From: Buddleja alternifolia
Lineage: Eukaryota > Streptophyta > Magnoliopsida > Lamiales > Scrophulariaceae
Length of the DNA stretch: 64,000 nucleotides
Assembly: GCA_019426215.1 (NCBI GenBank)
Contig: CM033401.1
Span: 6,453,134 to 6,517,133 of the forward strand
Direction: 5' to 3'
A model generated the notes under the pieces. That model was not told the origin of the DNA and did not search any database. It saw only the letters and a list, made by a program, of their open reading frames with translations. This document shows, piece after piece, positions 53,412 to 64,000 of the stretch. The number at the start of each line of letters is the position of its first letter. Within the stretch, counting starts at the first letter, position 1. Position numbers and translations under genes: made by a program.

Positions 53412-54960
53412 GGCTCTGATAGCACTGTTGGGTTGACTCATTCCCTCGCGTGGCTCGTGACAGATAAGGAGGTAAACGAAATTATACCTTTCGAAAATTT
53501 TGTTTCAGCTTGTACTTTGGATCTCAGTAACCCTGTGGTGCAAATCCACACAATTTCCCTTGGGTGAGAAATTGCCCGTCGTCTTTTCGTATCTCCCAGT
53601 TTAGAGTGCTCCAAGCGTCGCACCTCTAAGATGTATCCACACCTCGATCAAGTCACCAATCGTCTTGCCTTGCGTGCTAGACAACAAAACAATTCTAAGC
53701 TTAACTTAGGCTTGATTATGTGAATGGTAGGAATAATTTTCTAAGTCGTTTAATTCAACACATGAATAGAACGACGCCTTGTTGGAAGTGGGAGAAAAGG
53801 TGGCCGATTTTAGTAGATAGGGAGGGGAGAATTTTTCCAGCAAAAATCATCATCAAATTTAGTCTCCTTCATCTCTTATATATAGGTGAAGATTACCTAG
53901 AGTCCAATTAGGAAAAGGAAACTTCCTTTCTCCTAAACTCTCTAGTAATCCTTATCCTATGAAGACTTGGAGAAGGAGAAAACTCTTTTACTCCTCCACC
54001 ACATGGTAAAAATCACCCCCTTCCCTTATTATCACTCAAGAAATCGGTCAACACATTCAATTGGACTCTAGGGTTCAATTTTGACATCTCAATTTAATTA
54101 TAGGCACAACCCATCAATTAAATACAAGTCAAATTAAATCCAACTAATTAATTCCAACATTTATTTATTTAACTTGGGCTCCACCCAATTAAATAAAATA
54201 CTTGGACTCTACTAGGTCCATTAATTTAATTAATTCTACAAGACTAATTAAAAGCGTATCCTTCAATTAATTTTTATTCCATATTAGGAAAGTACTACAC
54301 TTTCCTAATTCCCTCAATTTCCTCGAAATTGATTAATCACATCTATTCAAGCAGTGACTCTCTCGAGTTAGTGTGTGACCCCTTAGGCTCTTTTCTATCT
54401 AGTAGTAAGTACACTTTCCCACAGTGCTAGTGTACCTTCCAAAAATGGAAAGTACTAGATTAAATCAATCATTTGATTTAATCAAGCCTCGAATTAGTCA
54501 CCAAGCTAATTCTCAGCACTTACAAATCACGGTTGCCCACCTATCATAGGGTCCCAAAGACCTAGATAAAACGAAAGTAAAGATACGCCTTTTGCGATCT
54601 TGATCCTCGCATAAGTAAGATCCCTCTATCTAATCTCCCGATTGAATCTAGAGCAGTGGCTAAGGTCGAAGCTCTATTAATTCAATCCTATGTTTCCCAC
54701 GTTATGTGAAATCGACTTCGACTATCTAAACGAGGAAACCCTACGCCTCTTTAGATATCATACTTCGGCCGAAGATTCCTTAAGTCGATTCACTATGTAA
54801 CCATAGGAGATTAACCGACTGGCTAATGTCAGAGATAGATTCCTCTTGATTCTCACGTGCCTTACTACGTAAGACGCGTATGTCTGAGTTTGCCCATATT
54901 CGATCATCTAAAGTGATCATGTAACAAATCAAGAACATGCACGGTTACGCATAAGACATC
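53412..54960 (-). mobile_element. Copia 5' LTR with primer-binding site
   Basis: 53412-53425 reads ggctctgatagcac; its complement GTGCTATCAGAGCC is the Met-tRNA primer site with one mismatch. The LTR begins next to it at 53426 (TGTTGGGTTGACTC). The other LTR end is uncertain, about 54930-54960. A poly-pyrimidine/AATTAA-rich zone (54100-54500) is typical LTR composition. No 3' LTR is in the window. Confidence 0.6.
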
Positions 54961-54964
54961 CAAT

Positions 54965-55942
54965 TGAATCTTAGGTCCATAAGGATTACTCTTATACTAC
55001 AAGACCACTGGAAGTTCCACTTTCAACTGGGAATCCATTTCAAGAACTTCCACGGGGTTGTTCAGTTCGCCCATTACCACAATGGCAACCCTCATATATG
55101 CATTGGCATCTTTAGGGTTTCTGCTGAGAGGACTATTTATAGGTTTCTTGAGATTTTGTCCGTTGGACACAATTCGGATCTCGTTTCCCTAAACATTCCT
55201 TAAGTTCTGACATTCCTAACTTTGGGCATATTTAATTGGCCAGGCATGTCCTTGGTTTCATAAATCCGACAGTCTTAGTCAAAAAGGTGGCTTGCCCATA
55301 AGTTATAGTGCTTATATTTTAATAGCACTTATCCGACTTTTAATGCATATTGTCTTATTTCCGTTGGGAATGATTATCCGTTGAGTAATGCATTTTTTTT
55401 AAGTCTTTAATAACATGGGTTTGAATCTTCAGGTTACGCTTGAGCCTTTTGGACGCTTGACTTCGAAAGCAATCTCCTAAGCGCTTAACAGACTCTTGAG
55501 ATAAGTTCTTATCTTTACTCGTCTTTTAGACACTTGACCTTCAACTTTATCTTTGATAGATTCACTCAGAATTCTATCATTGACTCAGTGTCAAGTACTT
55601 GGTCTAAAAATCCATAAATATCTTGAGCGTTAGTTTCATAAACCTGAAACAGTCTTTTAGCGTTTGACGAACGCTTGAGACTAATCTTCATCTTCACTGT
55701 TACTTCAGACGCTTGATCTTCAACTTCATCACTTGATAGACTCACACAGAACTGTACTAGTGATTTAGTATCACATACTTAGTCTAAAATCTATAAAGAT
55801 AAAAATTACTAGCCTAATAGAATAAATGAGCTTTCAGACGCTTATACAGATATTCTATGAAAGCTTTTATACTTACATTTTTGGGGTCTAACATAGAATC
55901 CTATTTGTCATCATCAAAACATCTAACATGAAATTCCTAACA
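54965..55942 (+). mobile_element. SIRE-like LTR, 5'-truncated
   Basis: 55100-55942 runs parallel to 58650-59282: 'tatttatagg', 'gtccgtt', repeated 'gacgctt' motifs, then 'ggggtctaaca' and 'catcatcaaaacatctaaca' to the end AAATTCCTAACA. It is more diverged than the B1/B2 copies. Its 3' end cuts into a phylloplanin gene at 55943. Confidence 0.6.
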
Positions 55943-55992
55943 GGTTGGTTCAAAATGTTCGCTTAATGGGATTTGTCAATGCGACTATCTGA
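55943..55992 (+). pseudogene. Phylloplanin-like 3' fragment
   Basis: The last 16 codons of a plus-strand copy, L-V-Q-N-V-R-L-M-G-F-V-N-A-T-I-stop, against L-V-Q-N-V-R-L-T-G-F-V-N-V-N-I in the intact gene. The LTR ending at 55942 has replaced everything upstream. About 48 bp of 3' UTR follow before a TRIM at 56041; the UTR resumes at 59326. Confidence 0.85.
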
Positions 55993-56339
55993 TTGAATTT
56001 CAAGTAATGCTGAGAATTTCTTCTCCCTTTTAGTCCTTATTGTTAGATTAGAGAAAACCCCGTAGGGAACTTGTATTATTGAGTAACATATTTATAGAGA
56101 TACATGTACTTGGTAAACAAGAAACCTTAACTTTAAACAATGAAAGATAAATACAAGAAACATAAAGAAACCTAAAATAACATAAATATTAGAAAGATAT
56201 GGAAATATATTATATTATCTAACACTCCCCCGCAGTCGAAACGTGAGAGTCTTGAACGTTGAGATTGGACCAAAGAAATTCGGTTATAGAGAATTCGAGA
56301 AGAAGACGGCTAAAAATAAAAGGTGGCGGCAACGGCGGC

Positions 56340-56560
56340 GGTTCCAAGTCCTCATTTTTCAAGGGTGAGCGGCATCAACTAACAAAACTAAAGGCGGCGA
56401 CGGCCCAGTGCGGAGACCCACGGCCAAAGAGAGAAGGGGGCAGTATAAAATAAAAAGACAGCGGCTCCAAGTCCTCGTTTTCCAAGGGTGAGCACAACAT
56501 CGACATAAAATAAAAAGGTGGCGGCTCCAAGTCCTCGTTTTCCAAGGGTGAGCGGTGGCG
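56340..56560. repeat. Tandem motif inside the TRIM
   Basis: The phrase 'ggctccaagtcctcgttttc' with 'caagggtgagc' occurs three times at about 56340, 56463 and 56522. It lies in the non-coding interior. Confidence 0.75.
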
Positions 56561-56857
56561 GAGACATAAAATAAATAAGAGGCTGCGGCGAAAGAAAAAA
56601 AAATTTAGATAAAGAAAAACTAAACTAGATAAGGTGCGCCGGACGGGGACGATGACTTGAGGGTGGCGGCGGAAGTGAGACCATGGCTCGAAGCCATGAC
56701 TTTAATACCATGTTAGATTAGAAAAAACTCCGTAGGGAACTCGTATTACTGAGTAACATATTTATAGAGATACATGTACTTGGTAAACAAGAAACCCTAA
56801 CTATAAACAAGGAAAAGATAAATACAAGAAACATAAAGAAACCTAAATTAACATAAA

Positions 56858-59282
56858 TGTTGGTCCCAAGTGGTATACGAAAGGGTCTAGAAGAGGGAGG
56901 GATTGAATAGACCCTAAAGTCTTTTTCGACTTCAAAAAGATTCGTATTAAAATGATTTTGGACGCTTGAAATGTAGATGCTTGACTGAGCGTTTACTTAA
57001 AATATAGACGCTTAGGTAGTGTTATCAAAACCGGACCGGACCGGACGGTTCGACCGCTTAGAACCGGAACCGGTCACAAATGCGGTCCGGTTATGCCATA
57101 AAACCGTTTAAGGCCCAAAACCGGCGGTTTTAGCTGAAAACCGTTCGATCCGCCGGTTGAACCGGTGAACCGTTAAAACCGGTTGTAAAAGTGATGAACC
57201 GGGCGGTTCTTAAATAAAATGAAATCAAGCCAGAAACGCAAAAATGCAGAAAGGTAGAGGCGAGAGCTTCTTCACTCCAGCAGGCTTCTTCATCTCTGGT
57301 GGCATACCTTTTCCATCTTCATGCCAGATCTAATATTTCCCTCACCCCATTTCTCAAATTTCCATTTCTTAATGTATTGGAAAGGAAGGTGATAGTGGGT
57401 GAAAGAAATTAAATGGGAAAAAAACGAGATCAGAAGAATAAAAAGAAAAACGTGAAAGAAAATTTAAAAAAAAAACTGAAGAAGACCAGAAGCAGTGTCG
57501 GCGTATGTGTGAAGTGTGAAATGTGAAGAAGAAAGCATAGGGTTTTCACTCTTTCTTGCTTTTATATAATATTTTTTGTTTTTTGTTTTTGTTTTTAGTT
57601 TAGAATTAGTACATTGTTCCCTATGCATGTGGGTCTTGGTTCTTCTTTAGTGTGGTTTATTATTATATAATTTAGTTTTACATTATATAATTAAAAAAAT
57701 ATATGATATATGTATATACATAAATAAATTTTATTATTTTTCAATAATAATATAATATATATTATTTATTGCATAATTATGACGTCACCGGTTCGACCGC
57801 GGTTGACCCGGCGGTTGAACCGCTGACCCGTGACACGGTCACTTTTTCGGTTCGCTGTCCGGTCCGGTTTTCAGAACACTGCGCTTAGGCTATGCGTCTG
57901 ATGAAGACTGTTTTTAGAAAGTTAACTTAGACTTCAAGATTTGAATACTTTAACCAAGTAGGTTTAAGCGTTCTGTTCTTTAATCAGTGTTAGCACAGCG
58001 GAATGATTTTTGTAGTCTTCCTTTTAAAAAGGCTTTAGCGTCGCAAAAAGTGTATTTAGTTGCTTAACGTTTGATTAAGTTTCACTTGATCAGTTTATGA
58101 TATGACAATATAAAAAACTGAATGTAAAGTAAAGAACACAATATTTGTAAGGTTCGTTGGGTGGTGTAATCCCAACTACGTCCTTCTTCTACTTGAACAC
58201 TTGGAGGCAATCCACTAAAATGATTCTCAAAGAATCACACATAATCTTGTACAAATTAGGGAGAGATGGATGTCGATGACTTGAGCTCCTTGATCACACA
58301 GATTTCTGCTCCAAATCACTTCAATTCCCTTGCTTCTTTCACCCAGAAATACGGCAAGTATCCAACTTCGACTTCACACAGATCGCGAGGCTTGGATAAG
58401 GGTTTTTCTAAAAAGTTTGTTTGATTTTGATAAAGTTCAAACAACTAGGAATATCTCAGTAGTATTGTGGGTTTCTCTAAAAAGAATATTTGAGATATTG
58501 GTTGACTGTCTCAGGAATTGAAGAAAAACAAAGAGAATGTTTTCTTGAAAATTCTGGCTTTTCTGAGAGTTTAAGGAATGAGACTTTAATGCAACAGCAA
58601 TTTGGCTTGGAAATTAATCGTGTTCTATATTTGGCTTGTTGTTGAAATCCTATTTATAGGCATTCTTGGAGAAAGTGTCCGTTTGACACATGCAAAAGCG
58701 CGTGTCTCTCACTTCCGCGAGTAAACAACTTTTGTCCTTTTTCATGAAAATCTGCTGCACAAAAGTTGGTGTTGCAGTCTTTGAATAGTTGACAATCCAA
58801 TAGGGTGGCTTCTCCGTACGTCTGAAAGTGCTTATCATATTTAATGCTCTTATCAGCATTTAATGCATTTGAATTAAATGTCCGTTGGCACCTAATGCAT
58901 TGAGAATATTTGCATTAAAGTCCTTCTGGACTTAGAAATAAATTCAGGTGAAATCAGTCATTGATAGACGCTTGTTCATCCTTGAATTACTTCTATCCTA
59001 TAAGGTGACGCTTGGTGTAGCTGGTCATTTTAGACGCTTGGAATTTTCATCTTTGTTCAGACTTCAGGCGCTTGAGTCTTCAAACTTTACTTCTGATAAA
59101 CTCACTCAGAACAGATCAGACGCTCAGTCTAAGACAACTTAACCTAACAATCTAGAATAAAAATAAAACAAAGCCTATTACAAATCTAATGCTTCAAAGC
59201 TAAAAACAAACTTACATATTTTGGGGTCTAACAGAAAGTCCTAATTGTCATCATCAAAACATCTAACATAAAATTCCTAACA
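56858..59282 (+). mobile_element. Long SIRE-like solo LTR with nested hAT (B2)
   Basis: TGTTGGTCCCAAGTGG...AAATTCCTAACA, with the perfect 5-bp duplication ataaa at 56853-56857 and 59283-59287. It sits inside the TRIM's right LTR. Taking out the hAT leaves about 1.55 kb, within the range of SIRE/Maximus-type LTRs. No internal domain remains, so it is a solo LTR. The opening text 'gggtctag...gaatagacc' is characteristic of that group as I know it. Confidence 0.85.
57017..57881. mobile_element. hAT-type non-autonomous element (B2)
   Basis: TAGTGTTATCAAAACCGG and (inverse) CAGTGTTCTGAAAACCGG, with the duplication cgcttagg at 57009-57016 and 57882-57889. It was copied with block B; the first base differs from B1. 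Confidence 0.9.
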
Positions 59283-59325
59283 ATAAATACTAGAAAGATA
59301 TGGAAATATATTATATTATCTAACA

Positions 59326-59714
59326 CTTAATACGTATATGTAGTATGTTACTACATACATACTATGAATAAGAAAAAATAGAGCACATGTCCATGTGTCG
59401 TATTGTTGTTTTTATACCTTTTTTTGTTTACAATGTATCTCGTTTACAAATTAATAATGGAGAAGTAAATTATATCTTAGTTTCATAGTGTGTTTTTTCG
59501 TTTTGCCATTTAATCCATCGAAATACTGCTTAGAACTGTATAATACAAGATTTGAATTGTCCAATCATCAAATTTATGTTGGTTCATATTGCCATCTTTG
59601 TAGGATTTGTTATCGTGGGCATAGCCTCCAATTTACATTTCGGTAACTTTAATAATTTCTCTCCACCTAAATCTCTATTATAGACTGTTAATATATATGA
59701 ATGAGAACAACAAA
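59326..59714 (+). repeat. 3' UTR and flank of the broken phylloplanin copy
   Basis: It continues the 3' UTR interrupted at 56040 and matches 49630-50015. Together with 55943-56040 it defines one dead gene split by 3.3 kb of retroelements. Confidence 0.7.
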
Positions 59715-61405
59715 TCTATCTAATCTAACCCCTATATAAATGTGTGAATAACTAATAGTCCATGAACTTTATCATTTATCAGACTTTAGTCCCCATCTCT
59801 CAAATGCACTCAAATAGTCCCTAAAGTATATTATTCGTCCCACTTTAGTCCTTCATCTCTCAAATGCGCTTTAATAGTCCCTTAACTCTTACATTCATCT
59901 GATTAAAGTCCCTTGAGTTTTTTTTTTTTCACTTCTACAAAAAAAATTCCTCCAAAACTACCCACCAAACATTTGCAACAATTAAAAGTAGGTAACAGGG
60001 CAGCAAAGGCGAAAGGAGATGAACAACACGATTTGCAGATGGTGGTGGTGGAGGAGGAGGAGGGCGATTTGGAAGATGGTAGAGGAGGCGTCGTGGATGA
60101 CGCCGCAACTTTGGATTTGCAGAGGATGAGGCGACATTGTTGGATTTTCAAAAGGTGGAGGTAGCGATGTTTGACTTTCCAAAGGTCGGAAAGGTCATTT
60201 GATTTTCAAAGAGAGGGGACGGCAGCGCAATTTGAGAAAGGAGGCAGTGGTGGCAACAAATACGCGGAATGAAAGGTGTAGGGGATTGAGTTAGGAGAGT
60301 GGTATGAGAGAAAAAACGGGTAAAGGTTTGGGTTTTGGAAAAGAATGGGAGAAAATTTAAATTTAAAATAATTAAAAATATATAAAATAAAATGGATAAA
60401 AGTTGGGAGTTTTGATAGAAAAATTCTTGCAAAAGTAAAAAAATGCCCTGTTCTAACATGGTGTAAGTCACGTGCCTCAAGGTTTCATCTGTTTTTAATG
60501 GATAATTGACTCAAGGGACTTTAATGAGAATAATCTAAGAGTTGAGGGATTATTTGAGTGATTAAAGCTCTTTTTTTTTTTAACATTTGCCAAAAAGAAA
60601 AATACTTCCAAAACTACCCACCAACTATATGCAACAATCAAAAACCGGTAACAGGGCAACAATGGCGAGAGAACATGAACAACAAGATTTGTAGATGGTG
60701 GAGAAGGAGGAGGAGGAGGGCGATTTTCCAGATGGTAAAGGGGGCGGCGTGGATGAGGCGACATCATTAGATTTGCAGAGAATGGGGCGACATCGTTGGA
60801 TTTTCAGAAGATGGGGTTAGCTGTGTTTCATTTTTCAATGGTGGGGATTGTCATTTGATTTTCAGAGGATGGGGGGCAGCGATACAATTTGAGAAGGGTG
60901 TAAGTGGTGGCAAAACAGACGGTGGATGGAAGGTGGAGGGGATTAAGCTAGGAGAGTGGGATGAGGGAAAAAGTAAGTTAAGGTTAGGGTCTTGGGAAAG
61001 AATGGGAATAAAATTTGAAGCTAAAATAAAATAGATAAAATTAGAGAGTTTTGGAAGAGAAATCCTTGCAAAAGTAAAAAAAAATGCCCTGTCCTAACAT
61101 GGTGTAAGTCATGTGCCTCAAGGCTCCATCAGTTTTTTACGAATAATCGACTCGAGGGACTTTAATGAGAAGAATCCTAGAGTTGAGGGACTATTTGAGT
61201 GCATTTGAGAGATAAGAGACTAAATTGGTATAAATGATAGAGTTGAGGGACCATTGGTGGTATTTGGGGTCAAAAGTATAAAATAGGCACTACCAGATAA
61301 TCAATTTTTAACAAGTTATCAATTGGCCAATAAACTAGACATATTAATTAATTCAATTTAACTTCTCATCGAATCACCACGTGCAAAACACGTGATACTT
61401 TCTAG
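59715..61405 (+). mobile_element. Helitron with nested TIR element (B2)
   Basis: Same termini as 45012-46707; the nested TIR element spans about 59750-61268. Confidence 0.75.
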
Positions 61406-61868
61406 TAATAATTAGAAAAAGCAATAAAGACTCAGGCTTCTTATTCTTAGGTATTAGCTTGTTTATTTTGGCAACAAAAATAAAAGTGGCCTTTATTTAT
61501 ATTTGTATACTCGTTCATAAAAAACGAAGAAGAAATTTATACTCTAAATATTTTGTTCATTTTTGTCTTGAAAATATAGACTTGTGTATATGTTGATCAA
61601 AATGTATGCTACTCTCTACTTCCATTAGTCTGACAAATTCTTTCAATTTGATATTTTATTAATTTATATTTCACATAAAGTAACGCAGTGTCTCGCATAT
61701 TTTATTATACCTGCATACACACTTTAAATCATTGTAATATATACAAACTTGTAATATTTTGTATTACACGTGCATGTGGGAGATACTTTTTGAGCCTATG
61801 AGAGCCACCTCTTGAACTTGTGGGAGTCACCTTTAGAATGTTAATGCTTGGTGACGGGATCTAGACAA

Positions 61869-62105
61869 TGTCACCCCTTGACGAGGATCGGATGTCGATC
61901 CTTGAAGGAGGGGTGACTATAATTAATGTCCCACTTAGGAAAAATAGGAAAAGCGAAAGTTGTTTATCAATAGTTGTCTAAGAATATAAGTGTAACAATG
62001 AATATTAATTTTGGGTCGTGGTTTAATTGTCCAACCACAGGTTACGATCAGTGGATTTTGAGGCACACTTCACGTCCAACGGGCTCGTGAGCCCGGGGCG
62101 TGACA
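61869..62105. mobile_element. Solo-LTR-like 237-bp element (copy 4)
   Basis: TGTCACCCC...GGGGCGTGACA; identical layout to the copies at 2231, 5913 and 47171. Confidence 0.4.
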
Positions 62106-62518
62106 ATACGGTCTTATTATTCTACAATAAATTATCTGAGAAACTTTTAGCTAACTTTTGCAAAAAAAATTTAGCATATCCTACGTATGAAGGCAATGGA
62201 AATATTTAATACTCTTGTTTATTATAAGTTAATATCTAACAGAGTCAACTTAAGAAAATTTTCTTGTGAACGTGCCACAAAGAAAACACCGGCATGACGT
62301 TCTTGGGCTTTGTCTTGGTGGCGGTGGTGAGCCGACAGTACCTGTACGAGGGGAGGCCATCAAGATCTTAGGACATCCTCAAGTGACGTGACTCCTACTG
62401 GCCAGCCGGTCTTACTTCTAATGCGTATAAATTATATTATTTATGCAAATTGTTTTTACATGATAATCTAAAGAATTTATACCTTCAGTTATTGCATGCC
62501 AATTTTGGAAAATTTCAC

Positions 62519-62559
62519 AACACAACCCACCCTAACCCCTATTTAATAAGTGTTAAAGA
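62519..62559 (+). promoter_or_regulatory. Orphan phylloplanin promoter core
   Basis: CAACCCACCCTAACCCCTAT then TTAATAAGTGTTAAAG; no TATA box or phylloplanin start follows inside the window. Confidence 0.5.
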
Positions 62560-64000
62560 GAATTTCATTAAGTAAAATCCGTTATTTTATTTCAATGAAA
62601 AATTTATAATGCTAAGAACAAAAAAGGACAACATCGAATAAGGTAATTAAAATAATTCGAGCGTCAAACCTATAGTTTCGTCAAGATAATAAATTAAATC
62701 TCAAAGAAATATCTAATTCTAAAGAAATAACTTTTACGTATAAGTCCGTTGTTGGGATACAAAACTTGGAGTAGAGTTTCCAATCCAACCTGTCAGTGGC
62801 TGCTTAATTTATCAGCCAATAGCCGACTAAGAACAGAAAAATATGAGAAGAGGGCCAAAGTTGTTAGAGAGAGATTATAATAATTTAGCAATAGTTCAAT
62901 ATCAATTTCAGGTTGCAGTTTGAAGTGAATAATTTTATATGACTCCAATCTTAAAGAATTTGAGTGTTAAAAAATATTGAAATCCATCAAAACTCAAATT
63001 TATTTAAACAAATTTAGTGAACTCATTATTATATTTACAAATTCATAACTCACAAATCCTTCAATTCAAACACATCTTTATAATCCTTCACGTTACCTTT
63101 ATGTCCAAAAACGAATGGAATGAGCTCAATTTGGGGGGAAATGGGTAGAACCTCATTTCATTTTATTATTTCGGCAAAAAGTCCAACTGTCTCAATAAAT
63201 TTTCCCAAAATCACACCATTCGAACTGTAATTCAACCCAAATTCCTTCAAATATTTTGCAAAATCTCATTTGATAAGTTGTAATTACGAATATTTCCCTA
63301 TAATTTGAATAGGAATAATGTCATTAATAGTCCTTGAAGTATCAATTTTGTATCATTTCGATCCCTAATGTAATTTTTGTTACGCTACCATCCCTAACGT
63401 TACAATTTCGTCTCACTTTCGTCCTTTCCTGCAGGTTTTGACCAGAAGTCTCAGCGTGTGCAACACATACGCAAATTTTTAGGGGTAAAATTATCAGATC
63501 ATGTTTTCCTATCTCACATTTTTTGATCTTTTTGTCTAAGTTTGGTCATTTTTTCGGTTTTTGATATTAAGCTCCCAAAAATTGTAACATGAGTTGAAAT
63601 TCATTTTAACCTTGTGGACGCCCTAGTTTTTAACCTGTGCATTGCACGAATGAAACTTTTATGCAAAATTTTCTTAATTTATAATTATTGAGTTAACATC
63701 ACATTTATAGAAAAAATAAATTTATTTTTACCACAAATAAAATATATTATATCAACTCACAATGTTTTCATACATACAAATTGAATAATTTCATTTTTTT
63801 TCCTTATATGAGGTTCAATTTTATATTTAACCCTCAAATTATATAGTTAACTGTACAAATATAACGTCAAAATTAACAACATAGACAATTAACATTTAAA
63901 ACAACTCAAATTGACAAAAGTCAAAATGATGTTAGGGATAACGTTTTTCTGAAAAAAAATATGTACTAGAAACTAATTTGGTAGGAATTAAGACAAATTT
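62560..64000 (+). repeat. Upstream flank and dispersed repeat to window end
   Basis: 62860-63080 is the phylloplanin upstream flank. 63085-63590 is the dispersed repeat. 63590-64000 matches 7541-7940, including the Helitron-like terminus. By analogy with 7541-8190, a promoter core and another phylloplanin copy or relic may lie just beyond the window. Confidence 0.5.

Larger units (their letters stand above)
56041..59325 (-). mobile_element. TRIM split by a nested LTR
   Basis: The left LTR 56041-56224 (TGTTAGATTAGAG...ATCTAACA) is followed by 'ctcccccgcag', the inverse of the purine tract. The right LTR is 56711-56857 plus 59288-59325. The primer site before it is degenerate ('tttaatacca'). 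The flanks cttat and cttaa match in four of five bases. The interior carries three copies of 'tccaagtcctcgttttccaa' (56345-56550) and GGCGGC-rich text but no gag or pol. Confidence 0.8.
56703..63155. repeat. Segmental duplication B, copy B2
   Basis: It is near identical to 42135-48465. B2 retains the fuller TRIM LTR and, upstream, the 3' CDS fragment at 55943, so B2 shows the original setting and B1 is the transposed or recombined copy. Confidence 0.9.

Overview
The window is plant nuclear DNA. It is AT-rich and intron-poor, and it is packed with plant transposons: Helitrons, CACTA, hAT, TRIM and copia/SIRE-type LTRs, a tRNA-derived SINE and an Athila-type gypsy remnant. A fragment of an APETALA2-like gene and a secreted Pollen_Ole_e_1/phylloplanin-like family point to a eudicot. 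I suspect an asterid, possibly Lamiales, but the sequence alone does not prove it.

The only genes I regard as intact are three single-exon phylloplanin-like genes: 13164-13628 (-), 36154-36618 (-) and 49109-49582 (+). Each encodes a signal peptide followed by a small Cys-containing, N-glycosylatable domain. Around them lie the remains of further copies: a frameshifted full-length pseudogene (11086-11555), a 5' fragment (10047-10150), a middle fragment (8145-8190), a 3' fragment (55943-55992), and several places where only promoter or flank remains. A conserved promoter block containing ACCCACCCTAACCCCTAT occurs eleven times, far more often than there are usable genes.

Layout. 1-9600 is a block (B0) containing a tandem duplication of about 3.6 kb; it carries Helitrons, LTR-like pieces and orphan promoters. 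9600-11870 holds two dead phylloplanin copies and ends at a 100-N gap (11876-11975). 12871-19235 is unit A1: a minus-strand phylloplanin gene plus a long upstream flank split by a TIR element and a TRIM. 19060-22307 is the shell of a lost unit. 22308-23700 is LTR debris. 23705-26820 is an older copy of the A flank (A3). 26821-29380 is another lost unit carrying a SINE and a Helitron. 29381-35891 is a 6.5-kb CACTA element that has captured an AP2-like exon and contains a tandem array of tRNA-like units. 35892-42134 is A2, a near copy of A1. 42135-48465 is block B1, followed by the plus-strand gene at 49109. 50069-55942 is copia debris. 56041-64000 is a TRIM with a nested LTR and nested hAT, followed by block B2, a near copy of B1.

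The locus thus reads as a birth-and-death cluster of a surface-protein family, expanded by segmental duplication and broken up by mobile elements. Several insertions can be ordered in time because the window itself holds matching unfilled sites.
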